Assembly (NCBI GenBank): GCA_964036045.1
Contig: OZ038381.1
Location: forward strand, 134,694,306 to 134,758,305
Length of the DNA stretch: 64,000 nucleotides
DNA from: Eutreptiella sp. 'Long Island Sound 2002'
Lineage: Eukaryota > Euglenozoa > Euglenophyceae > Eutreptiales > Eutreptiaceae
Reading direction: 5' to 3'
In this document: one piece after another, positions 8,803 to 18,358 of the stretch
Layout: each line of letters opens with the position of its first letter
How positions within the stretch are numbered: the stretch's first letter is position 1
Translations under genes and position numbers: made by a program
The notes under the pieces: generated by a model
Databases searched by the model: none
The model's input: only the letters and a program-made list of their open reading frames with translations
Told to the model about the DNA's origin: nothing

Positions 8803-10529
8803 CCATGACAATGCATCCACCTTGCCCTGGGGAAATGCCTTGGGTTGCCGACTATCACTGAAAACAGCCATCCTAAAAAGGCCTGAACGTTACGTAGTGG
8901 AACAGTGCCATTTGTACAAAAATGCAGTTTGTGGGCCATCTCTTCAGCTTGAGATTTATGAACCTCTAGGGGACAGATAGGAGGTCACACTCATGCTGGC
9001 GAGCTGCATGACGATGCATCCACGTTACCCTGGGGGGGTGCCTTGGCTTGCCGACTATCCCTGAAAACAGCCATTCTAAAATAGCCTAAAGGTTACATAG
9101 TGGAATGGTGCAAATTGTGGAAAAAAACAGTTTGTGGGCCATCTCCTCAGCTTCAGTTTTATGAACCTCTAGAAGAGACCTAGGAGGTCACACTCATGCT
9201 GTCAGGCTCCATTACAATGCATCCACGTTGCCCTGGGGGGATGCCTTGGGTTGCCAACTATCACTGAAAACAGCCATCCTGAAAAGGCCTAACAGTTACG
9301 TAGTGGAACGGTGCAATTTGTACAAAAAAACAGGTTGTGGGCCATCTCCCCAGCTTGAGGTTCATGAGCCTCTAGGGAACACCTAGGAGGTCACACTCGA
9401 GCTGTCAGGCTGCATGACAATGCATCCACGCTGTCCTGGGGGGGTGCCTTGGGTTGCCGACTATCCCTGAAAACAGCCATCCTGAAACGGCCTAAAAGTT
9501 ACGTAGTGGAACGGTGCAAATTGTGGAAAAAAACCGTTTGTGGGCCATCTCTTCAGTATGATTTTTATGAACCTCTAGAGGACAGATAGAAGGTCACACT
9601 CATGCTGTGGGGCTCCATGACAATGCATCCACTTTGCCCTGGGGGGGTACCTTGGGTTGCCGACTATCACTGAAAACAGTGTCCTGAGAAAGGCCTAAAA
9701 GTTACGTAGTGGAACGGTGCAATTTGTACAAAAAAACGGTTTGTGGGCCATCTCTTCAGCTTGAGGTTTCTGAACCTCTAGAAGACACCCAGGAGGTCAA
9801 ACTCATGCTGTCGGGCTCCATGACAATGCATCCACGTTGCCCTGGGGGGTGCCTTGGGTTGCCGACCATCACTGAAAACAGCCATCCTGAAAAGGCCTAA
9901 AAGTTACGTACTGGAACGGTGCAATTTGTTCAAAAAAATGGTTTGTGGGCCATCTCTTCAGCTTGAGTTTTATGAACCTCTAGAAGACACCTAGGAGGTC
10001 ACACTCATGCCGTCAGGCTCCATGACAATGCATCCACGTTGCCCTCGGGGGATGCTTTGGGTTGCCGACTATCACTGAAAACAGCCATCCTGAAAAGGCC
10101 TAAACGTTACGTAGTGGAACGGTGCAATTTGTACAAAAAAACAGTTTGTCGGCCATCTCTTCAGCTTGAGTTTTATGAACCTCTGGACTACTCCTAGGAG
10201 GTCAGACCAATGCTGTCAGCCTGCATGACAATGCATCCACGCTGCCCTGGGGGGGTGCCTTGGGTTGCCGACTATCACGGAAAACAGCCATCCTGAAAAG
10301 GCCTGAAAGTTACGTGGTGGAATGGTGCAATTTGTACAAAAAAACAGTTTGTGGGCCATCTCCTCAGCTTGAGTTTTATGAACCTTTAGGGGACACCTGG
10401 GAGGTCACACTCATGCTGTCAGGCTCCATGACAATGCATCCACCTTGCCCTGGGGGGATGCCTTGGGTTGCCGACTATCACTGAAAACAGCCATCCTGAA
10501 AAGGCCTGAACGTTACGTAGTGGAACGGT
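8803..10529 (+). repeat. satellite array A: 203-bp tandem repeat, about 8.5 monomers
   Basis: Monomers recur about every 203 bp. Constant words are atgacaatgcatcca, ttgccctgggg, gactatcactgaaaacagcc, aaaaggcct, ttacgtagtggaacggtgca, gggccatctcttcagctt and acctaggaggtcacactcat. Each monomer contains the palindromes atgcat, tacgta and cctagg. The array is cut at 10529 by the LTR of element 1 and resumes in phase at 23748. The block aligns, with scattered differences, to 25877-27603 at a constant offset of 17,074 bp. Confidence 0.95.
10526..10529. other. target-site duplication, left copy (cggt)
   Basis: The satellite reads ...ggaacggt up to 10529 and resumes ...cggtgcaattt at 23744, while uninterrupted monomers read ggaacggtgcaattt. 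The repeat is cggt, or acggt if the terminal A is counted outside the LTR. Confidence 0.8.
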
Positions 10530-12894
10530 TAAAGAAGGTCCCTACCAGGACCGGCCCCCGCTGTGCCCCTTCCGCCTGTCACCCCTGCTGACTTGCTCCG
10601 GATCAACGATTGCATTTCTCAAAATCCTCAAAATCCAGGGTCCAAATCCCAAAATATAGAAAATGTAATCCTCCTTCAACCCTGAACAGCAACCAGATCC
10701 CACAAGTATAGCAATAACCCAATTCACAATCCAAATCAGGCTGCGGGCTTTCGTTCAGCACACCGGTATTCCCACGGTGGCGGGCATGTACAAGAATTGC
10801 ACCAAGGAAGAAAGCCCTGAAATTGGCATATGAACACAAATAAAGCAAAGTTGGGGAAAGATGGAAACTTACACAATCACAGCCATAGACCCCTCATTCC
10901 CTGGACTCAAGACCTTCCCTTGACTCACCAACATGATGCCCTGAACCCAGTCCAATAAGATGGTTAAATGCCATGTATCACAAGTCACTACATAAACCCC
11001 AAAAATGTGTTCACCCCCAAGCCTATATATCCTAGCCCAATCAGGGAGGTGGCGTGTCATGGCCTAGAGTGGCACTCAGGACCATGCCCTACCCTGACAT
11101 AACCTTGGTTGGACTTGGAGTCGAATGGGCTTGGAGAAATGACCTATGAGTTTGAACTCATAACATGCCAAAAAACTGCCAATTCACACCATATTGGCCA
11201 TATATCAAATATATGCTCAAAATCGAGGTTACCACTTATCTGAAGGCTCAAAGCATGCATGGACTCGAAGTCTAAAATTCATGGAGGATATAGACCAAAG
11301 GTCAATGCCCATGTACATCCCCATTTTACCCTCGGAAACCCTTCGGATATGGGCGCCACGCACTGCCCAAGTCAGCCCATGATCTTGAGACCAATTCTTG
11401 TGATCCTTCGTGCTCCAAGCCAAATGGAGTACGCCATCCGGCATATGGTGGTGTTCAACTCCAAAGCATATGCCAACATATGAACAACATACCATGGTTC
11501 GACTCTCCATAGGCTTCTTGCTGTTTGCCGACCAGGTAAGTACAAAAAACGCAAAAATGAGCAAAAATTGAGGTCAAAAACATGAAAATATGACCAAATA
11601 CAAAGTTGTCATGATAGTATATCTCTATGCTCACCCATGATATCCGCTCATGATTCAATACACGAACAATTGGAACCATTTGCGAACAATTCCCCCACTT
11701 GGATCCCCAATTGAGCACATGGAGATACCTTCGCCACTAATATCTACATGCCCCATGAAAATGGGAGTGCACCCATGGATCTCTTTGCCTAACATACCAT
11801 GAGCAATACATATGCGGTAGACTTAGTCTAGCACTTTGAATACCACAATTGAGACATGGGCAAAGCCCTTGTCACGTATGGCTCCCCATCTCTTCGGCCA
11901 CACGAGGATATATAACATGGGCGTGAGCATATCAAACATATACCATGCATACAACACATACCCTCAAAATATGGCTCCCACCATGATATGCCATGTCCCT
12001 CCATCGACATAACTTCACGTTAAAAATACGTAGGAACCCAAAGAAAGTTGCTATGCAACCCCAACACTCATGCGGTACACTCGAAAGTCGCCTTAAAATA
12101 TTCGGTTGCACGGTCCAAGAGTTATATATCACCTTATACCCTCTTGGCCCTTATCCCTTGCTACACCGGGCATGTGTATACACCAAAGGCGTTTGATGCT
12201 TCCTAAATTAGGTTGAGACTAAGGCGCTTGCAACCCAACCTTCCTTATTCTCTTTCCTCACACTTGCGCGTAGATATGGTTCTTCAAAGTGGTCCCACGA
12301 TTCGCTTTTGTTTCCCTTATATCTCCAAGTCAAATGGGTGGCAAGTATAAGGGAAACCTGATTCGGGCATAGGGAAAAGAGTACGACCACTCGAAGAAGT
12401 CCAAATCAAGTGCGGCGATGTCGAAGTCGAAAATCCGATTTCGACATCGCGAAAAATTCTGATTAAAATTTCGAGTGCTTATTTAGAGAATTGCGGATGC
12501 AACGAACCCTTTGCTGATGAAATCTGACCCTTCAACGGAATATCCGCCAAAATATCTGGAAATAACAGTTAACCAATCGGTTAACGCAAAATCGCGAGCC
12601 AACTGACAGTCGCCGATACATTGACCATCAGAACGAAAGGCTGACAAATTACGGAAACATTATGATAATAAAACCCTGTTGATTCCTGATATTCCGATAT
12701 ATAAATCTCCGCTGGCGGCGCCTCGGTTCTGAATATGGCCGCTCATAGCCGGAATGGCCAAACCTATCACACTATCACATCGGGTTAGATCAGGTGGATG
12801 GGAGAGTATGATATCAGCCAATGGCGGCTTGCCGGCACATAGATACACACCCCAAGTGACCCCAAGATGGCCACGGGGGTCGAAACCGGCTTCA
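10530..12894 (-). repeat. element 1, 3' LTR
   Basis: Direct repeat of 21378-23743. On the coding strand the LTR begins TGAAGCCGG and ends CCTTCTTTA, so the ends are TG...TA. It carries a hairpin at 12415-12450 and a TATA-like word near 11026-11036. Open frames inside it on either strand are short and not supported. Confidence 0.93.
12415..12450. promoter_or_regulatory. 11-bp perfect inverted repeat in the 3' LTR of element 1
   Basis: gcgatgtcgaa (12415-12425) pairs with ttcgacatcgc (12440-12450) around a 14-nt loop. The same hairpin is intact in the other LTR. A role in the transcript is possible but unproven. Confidence 0.55.
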
Positions 12895-12905
12895 CCCCCC
12901 TTCTC
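12895..12905 (-). promoter_or_regulatory. element 1 polypurine tract
   Basis: On the coding strand GAGAAGGGGGG lies directly before the TGAAGCC start of the 3' LTR, the expected place for the plus-strand primer. This fixes the LTR edge at 12894. Confidence 0.85.
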
Positions 12906-13288
12906 AGAGCGTTGTATCCGCTCGGAAACCAATGAAGAGAGGACGGGAGGACCCCAATGGGCTCCAACCCCCCCCTCCATGTCCAAAGGACACATGGAGG
13001 CCCGACACACGTCGTAGGCGTCCCCCATGCCCCAAGGGAGGGGTGAGGACACTGATAATCAGCGCCCTACGCCATATCCGGTCTCCTCTTGATCTACAAC
13101 ATGGACCAAGGGGATCAAAGATAGAAAAACGTCGTCGGTCGACCTAAATAAGTATACCACAATGAAGTATATATGTGGAGATCGAGTGAAGGGGGTATAT
13201 GGCCAATCAAGGCCGAAAAATCCCCGGATGAACGCCCTCACTTGTCTCCCCAATCACAGAAACAAACAAAATGCCAAGGGGGGATCCA
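12906..13288 (-). other. element 1 region between pol and the 3' LTR
   Basis: No gene is seen. A 15-base word (gggggtatatggcca, 13191-13205) is shared exactly with the matching region of element 2 (42033-42047), although the surrounding sequence has diverged. Confidence 0.55.
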
Positions 13289-16200
13289 TTACGGTGCTAC
13301 AGCAGCAACCAAATGGACCAATACGTCCTTGACATCCAAAGAAATATTCTTTTTCTTTAGGTAGTCCATCCAGACCGTGGTGTACCCCGGCACAAAACTG
13401 CTCGGAGGTTCCAACGAGTCCCTGGATGCGGCGAATCCTTTCCGACGGACTTTATAAAGCCTACCCCCAGGCGTCCCCGGGTCCGGCTTGTCCGCCAGGA
13501 TCTTCTCAGCGGTGAAGTCGGCGTCCTCACCCTCGTCGTCCGAGTCCACATCGCCGGCCGTGAACTCGAAGGTGACGGGACGTCCGCTGGGGTCTGGTGC
13601 TCGGGGACGAAGCTGGGTGTGGTCGCGGTCCAGGATCTTGTTATCCCCCACACGAACCGCATACACATCCTGCCCGACCTTCCGCACGATCACCCCCGGC
13701 ACATACCAAGATGCCTGCCGATGCCTGGACAGGACATCCTTGTGGTGCCGCTCCACCCACACGGTGTCTTGGAGAGCATACTTCTGGACCTTTCCCTGCT
13801 TGAAGTACTTGGCCCTCTTGTCATGCTCGTCCTGAAGTGCCTTGCACACCTTGGCCGCCGTGTCGTCCGCCTCAGACATCATAGCGTTCGCATCCCGGGC
13901 CACTTTGCCATGGTTCATCCACGGGAGAGTGCGTGACACTCGATCCCGTAGGAACAGGATGCGATGGGGCGATAGTCCAGTGGGTCCCGGAAGGTCGTGA
14001 TACGCTTGGAGCACTCTCCACAGCGAGTTGTACCAGTTCCGGCCCGGTTCGTCAATGTGCAGCTGGCGGAACTTCTCGAACATCTGCCGCCCGGCCACCT
14101 CAGCACGGCCATTCGACCGGCTGTGATACGCCACGGTCTTGGCGTGCCGAATCCCCATGTGCTTGCACATCGTCTTGAACCACGTCCCCACGAATTGACT
14201 GCCCTGATCGCTGCAGATGGCAGCTGGGACATCGAAAATCGTCAGCCAATGCCTGATCATGGCATTAGCGACGGTCTTGGCCTGCAGCCCCACTCCATGC
14301 TTGTCCTTCTTGTCCTTCTTCTTGGACTTCTTGCCCGGGACTGCCACGATATACCCGCTGTGCCTGTCCACCGCCAGGATGACACAGTCGTATGTCTCTC
14401 CTTCCACGGTGACCTCCGGCATGGCGAACACATCCATGGCCACGGACCGCATAGGGGCCTCCGGTATAGCCGTGTACACCGGGTTGCCCGCTGTGGAGTG
14501 GTTGGGGCTCTTCGTGGCCCGACACACGGCACAGTCGCTGCAGTACCTATCCAGGATGGCGTAGTACCCCGGAGGGAACTTGAAACGCCACTGCAGGTCC
14601 TGCTGCATCTTGTCTCGGCCAGGGTGCATGAGCTGGGCGTTGTGCCAATGGTCAATGAGCTCCTCCATTCGGTTCTCGGGCACCAGCAGCTTGTCCTTGA
14701 GGAACAACTTGTCGCCATCCTCGGTCAAACCCTCGGGCCATTTGTCGTCCGACGCGGCGCTCACGGCATTCCAGTACTTGCTCCAGTGCTCGGATGCTGC
14801 GTAGTCATCCGACCAGTCCTCTGTAAGCACCGACGTGACTAGCTCTACAGGGGCCACCATCCATTGCTCGAGGGTTTCCTCTCGAATAGCTTGGACGCGG
14901 GCACCCCGGAACTTGGCCAGGTCCGTACGGTTTGCCATCACCACAAAGCACTTGACCCCCTCTTGCTCCATGACCTTCTCCATCTCGATGATGCGCTTGG
15001 CCTCCTCGGTCTTTTCGGCGTCTCCATGGCTGGATATGTCCATCCAAGCCTTGCCCGCGGGGTAGGCCAACCGACTGAGGCAATCTGCCACAGTGTTGTC
15101 CTTTGCCGGAACGTATACTACGCTGAGGTCGAACTTGGCGAACGTCTCGTGCCATCGGGCCCTCCTTGCCGCCGGTCCCGAGGGGGTGTCGACGTGCTCC
15201 TTGTGCCAGCTCTGCAAGGACTGATGGTCCGTGCAAACCACCACCGGTTGCAATCCGATGTGGCCAGACCACTTCCTGAGCGCACAAACAATGGCGTACG
15301 TCTCCTTCTCCCTCGCGGTCCAGGTGCGGCGTTGGCCCTCGGCCAGGATCCGGCTCCAGAACGCCACGGGTACATGTGACCCGTCGTCTCGGATCTGCTC
15401 GAGGACTGCCCCCACAGCATAGTCCGAGGCATCCGTCCGTAGCACGAATCCCTTGTCCGGGTCCACCAGGAATAGCCCCAGTTGCCCCAGGAGTCGCCCC
15501 TTCAGGCGGCTGAACGCATCTTCGGCCTCAGGGGTCGAAGCAAGCTTCTTCTTGCTCCCCTTCCGGCCATCGAACTTACCCACTTGCAGCATCTTATGCA
15601 GCGGCCCCGAGAGTTCTGCATACATCCGGACATAGCCCGAATAGTAATTGCAGAACCCCATGAAGGACCGGAGTTCGCTGATGGTTTGGGGCTTCTCCCA
15701 ATGGTGCAGGGACGCCAGCTTCCCAGGCATGGGACGGCGTTGCCCGTGACCAACCACGTGACCCGCGAACTCCACTTCCTTCACGAAGAGTGAGGCTTTG
15801 GTGGGCTTGCACACCATGTTGTGCTTGTCCAACTCGCTGAGCACTCGGCGCAGATCCTTCTCATGCGCGTCGATGGGCTCGTCTTCAGTCATGTTCTCCG
15901 TGCCGGACCCGATGATGATGTCATCCACGAAGGGATCGGCACAGTCCCGGACTGGACCGAGTAGGTCCTCCATCATGCGCTGGAAAGCGGCGTTGCCATT
16001 CTTGGCGCCCATAGGCACCACTTTCCACTGCATGGGCCCCAGCGGCGTCGACATCGCCGTGCAGGGCCGGGAGTCCGGGTGTAGCGGCATCTGGTGATAA
16101 CCGTGTTTCAGGTCCAGCACCGTGAAAATCCGCTTCTTCTGTTGTTTTTGGAGGATGGAGTCGATCAGGGGAAGCGAGTACGAGTCGTGCTCGGTCTGCT

Positions 16201-18355
16201 CGTTCAAACCTCTGTAATCAACCACCAACCTCCACTCGCCCTTCTCCTTCTTGGGCACGATGAAGGCTGGGCTGGCCCACTCACTGTCGGAGGGTTCGAT
16301 CCATCCCCGCTCAATGAACTCGGCCAACAGCTTCTTCATGGCCTCGGCCCGATCGCCCTGAAGTTGGTACTCCCGATGACGATAGATCTTCGGGTTCGGC
16401 TTCAGCTTGATCTTCGCTGTACCAAACCTCCCACGATCTGGAGGGTTCTTGTTGGCGACGCCACTGAATAGCCGCGGATAGGCTTTGATCAGCCTCTCCT
16501 TCAGCTCGGCGACCTTCGGGTTCTCCTGGGCCTCTTCAGCCGCTTGCTTCGGTATAGATACAACCGACCGCACTGCGGTATAGGCCTCTTCCGGGTCCGA
16601 ATCCGACTTCTCCTCGTCCGATATGCCGTCTTCATCGTCGTGGGGTGCACTTCCCACCGATAATCTTCGAAAATTTGCGGCCTCGGGCTGGTGACTGTCG
16701 CTATCGACACCCATTCTTGGAAAATCCCATGTTGGTGGGTCCGACCCAACCGGACCATCGTATTGGTCCGCGATGTGATCCATGACCCTCGCCACGAACT
16801 CATCCCTCTCGTACTTGCCGGTGACCAACATCTTGTCATCCCAGCAATGCGGAGATGTGACCATGGCCCGCCTCTTCTTGGCTGCCACACGGTCGTGCAT
16901 CCCCATTCGCATGTAGTTGACGACGTCGTCGATCTCGGAGTGGGACAGGATGTCAATGCCATCCACTGGCTGATCCGTCCCCTCCTTGGGCTCAAACATG
17001 ACCTTCATGGGCACCGCCTCCACCCTACGGATGAGTGCTTCATCACCCGTGGGTTGGGCTTGCGCCCCATCCACCAGGAAAGCCTTGGTACCCCACGCTT
17101 GACCCGGGGAGGGCATTGATACACCCTTGGCGTCGATGAACAACTCCTCCTCTGGCCCGAATGACATCTCGTTCAGGGTGATGGAGTCCAGCGTCGACTT
17201 GAGACACTCCAGCGGACATGGGGTGGATCCTATGCCGGTTATGACCAGGATCCCCTTCGCCCTATCCGCGATGATCTTCTCCACCGTACGTCTGGTATTG
17301 TCCAGGGAGCCATGCCAATACATGGGTCCCCACTCCGTCAAACCCCAATGCCTGTGCCAGGCTGAGTCTCCTCGATGCCAATGCCTCCTACACTTCGGCA
17401 GAAGTGGGGCATCCCGGGAAGCGAAGACGTCCGTCTCGGGCGCTTCGGCTCCCAGCGTCTGGATCATCCTGTCGTACACCTGCGGCGCCATTCCATACTC
17501 CGTGAGCTGAACTCCGCGATCTCCTCTGGACTTGGCACCCACAGCTTGCACCGCTCGGACGATCCGATCCTCTTCCTCAGCATTCCATTGGGATGACCCG
17601 CACGCATAATCCGTGGACAGCCATGTGAGGCATTCATCGTCCTCCCGGACCAGCGTTGCGCGATGGGGAAGGGCTCCGATGGCGTTGGCCACCATGAAGT
17701 CGTACCCCATGATCATATCCCAATCAGTAATGTCGGCCACATAGAAGTTCCCGGATAGAGTGCTTCTCTTCGCCTGATCAGGGCGGTTCAGGCGCTCATG
17801 CTCCCAGAATTCCATACTGATAGTGGCCTCATGGGTGCCACCACCCATAATCTCTCCGTTGGCGACCTTCAGGCGGACCGGTCTCCGGCTGGGCTGCAGG
17901 AATTCCTCCTTGAACAACCCTCTCCGGACCAGGCTCACCTGGGCACCCGTATCCACTAACACATCCACCACCTTCTCCTCTCGTCCGCACCGTACTCGCA
18001 CTTTCAAGTGCAACTGCCGCTCGTCGCCATGTGGTCTATGGACGACTCTCACGGCATGCAACTCTAGCACGTCCGGGTGCATCAGGACTTCAAGGGTATG
18101 GTCACGGATGGTGTAGATTTTGGGTTGGTCCTGCCCGTCCACAGGGCTCTCCGTGGTCGCTCCTTCCTTCTTGCCATGTCCCGTACCCACATGTACCTCC
18201 CTTGGCAGGGTGCTCCAGGGATTGGGAGTGGCGAAGCTCAGTGGCTTTGGCTCTTCTGGAGCCTTCTTCGGCACCCGATGTGCCTTCGCTTTCTCTGGGA
18301 TTCCACTGATTTTCGGAGGAGAGACCTCCGAGGTTCGACTCCCGTGGGGGCTCCT
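13289..18355 (-). CDS. pol: element 1 Pol: protease, linker domain, reverse transcriptase, RNase H, integrase, chromodomain-like end
   Basis: 1,688 uninterrupted codons follow the in-frame gag TAG and end at TAA 13289-13291. The aspartic protease shows VDTGAQVSLV (about 17940-17975). A 'DVFAS' linker domain lies at about 17100-17500. In the reverse transcriptase the YxDD box is FVDD (15920-15931). RNase H starts at TDASDYAVGAVLEQ (about 15400-15440). The integrase has an HHCC finger with CSDCAVC (about 14520-14670) and D, D, E residues in AMDVF, CSDQGSQF and SNGRAEVAGRQ (about 14080-14440). The end (about 13340-13530) resembles a chromodomain but has lost its aromatic residues. There is no early ATG; a GTG at 18274 and a Met far inside are the only starts. 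Pol is therefore most likely made as a Gag-Pol fusion by TAG readthrough. It would reverse transcribe and integrate the element. No inactivating change is seen in pol itself. Confidence 0.93.
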   Translation of the reverse strand, partial: RSPHGSRTSEVSPPKISGIPEKAKAHRVPKKAPEEPKPLSFATPNPWSTLPREVHVGTGHGKKEGATTESPVDGQDQPKIYTIRDHTLEVLMHPDVLELHAVRVVHRPHGDERQLHLKVRVRCGREEKVVDVLVDTGAQVSLVRRGLFKEEFLQPSRRPVRLKVANGEIMGGGTHEATISMEFWEHERLNRPDQAKRSTLSGNFYVADITDWDMIMGYDFMVANAIGALPHRATLVREDDECLTWLSTDYACGSSQWNAEEEDRIVRAVQAVGAKSRGDRGVQLTEYGMAPQVYDRMIQTLGAEAPETDVFASRDAPLLPKCRRHWHRGDSAWHRHWGLTEWGPMYWHGSLDNTRRTVEKIIADRAKGILVITGIGSTPCPLECLKSTLDSITLNEMSFGPEEELFIDAKGVSMPSPGQAWGTKAFLVDGAQAQPTGDEALIRRVEAVPMKVMFEPKEGTDQPVDGIDILSHSEIDDVVNYMRMGMHDRVAAKKRRAMVTSPHCWDDKMLVTGKYERDEFVARVMDHIADQYDGPVGSDPPTWDFPRMGVDSDSHQPEAANFRRLSVGSAPHDDEDGISDEEKSDSDPEEAYTAVRSVVSIPKQAAEEAQENPKVAELKERLIKAYPRLFSGVANKNPPDRGRFGTAKIKLKPNPKIYRHREYQLQGDRAEAMKKLLAEFIERGWIEPSDSEWASPAFIVPKKEKGEWRLVVDYRGLNEQTEHDSYSLPLIDSILQKQQKKRIFTVLDLKHGYHQMPLHPDSRPCTAMSTPLGPMQWKVVPMGAKNGNAAFQRMMEDLLGPVRDCADPFVDDIIIGSGTENMTEDEPIDAHEKDLRRVLSELDKHNMVCKPTKASLFVKEVEFAGHVVGHGQRRPMPGKLASLHHWEKPQTISELRSFMGFCNYYSGYVRMYAELSGPLHKMLQVGKFDGRKGSKKKLASTPEAEDAFSRLKGRLLGQLGLFLVDPDKGFVLRTDASDYAVGAVLEQIRDDGSHVPVAFWSRILAEGQRRTWTAREKETYAIVCALRKWSGHIGLQPVVVCTDHQSLQSWHKEHVDTPSGPAARRARWHETFAKFDLSVVYVPAKDNTVADCLSRLAYPAGKAWMDISSHGDAEKTEEAKRIIEMEKVMEQEGVKCFVVMANRTDLAKFRGARVQAIREETLEQWMVAPVELVTSVLTEDWSDDYAASEHWSKYWNAVSAASDDKWPEGLTEDGDKLFLKDKLLVPENRMEELIDHWHNAQLMHPGRDKMQQDLQWRFKFPPGYYAILDRYCSDCAVCRATKSPNHSTAGNPVYTAIPEAPMRSVAMDVFAMPEVTVEGETYDCVILAVDRHSGYIVAVPGKKSKKKDKKDKHGVGLQAKTVANAMIRHWLTIFDVPAAICSDQGSQFVGTWFKTMCKHMGIRHAKTVAYHSRSNGRAEVAGRQMFEKFRQLHIDEPGRNWYNSLWRVLQAYHDLPGPTGLSPHRILFLRDRVSRTLPWMNHGKVARDANAMMSEADDTAAKVCKALQDEHDKRAKYFKQGKVQKYALQDTVWVERHHKDVLSRHRQASWYVPGVIVRKVGQDVYAVRVGDNKILDRDHTQLRPRAPDPSGRPVTFEFTAGDVDSDDEGEDADFTAEKILADKPDPGTPGGRLYKVRRKGFAASRDSLEPPSSFVPGYTTVWMDYLKKKNISLDVKDVLVHLVAAVAP

Positions 18356-18358
18356 CTA
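18347..18358 (-). promoter_or_regulatory. candidate stop-readthrough site at the element 1 gag/pol boundary
   Basis: On the coding strand the sequence is TAG AGG AGC CCC, with pol open in the same frame directly behind. Element 2 has TAG CGG AGC CCC at the same place (47115-47126). Conservation of stop, frame and following codons between two diverged elements suggests function. Confidence 0.65.

Noticed and set aside
11020-11045. TATA-like word in the LTR as a definite promoter
   Set aside because: Several AT-rich words exist in the LTR and nothing places the transcription start.
18272-18274. GTG as a start codon of pol
   Set aside because: The frame is open from the gag TAG upstream, GTG is a poor eukaryotic start, and the open frame behind TAG is shared by element 2.
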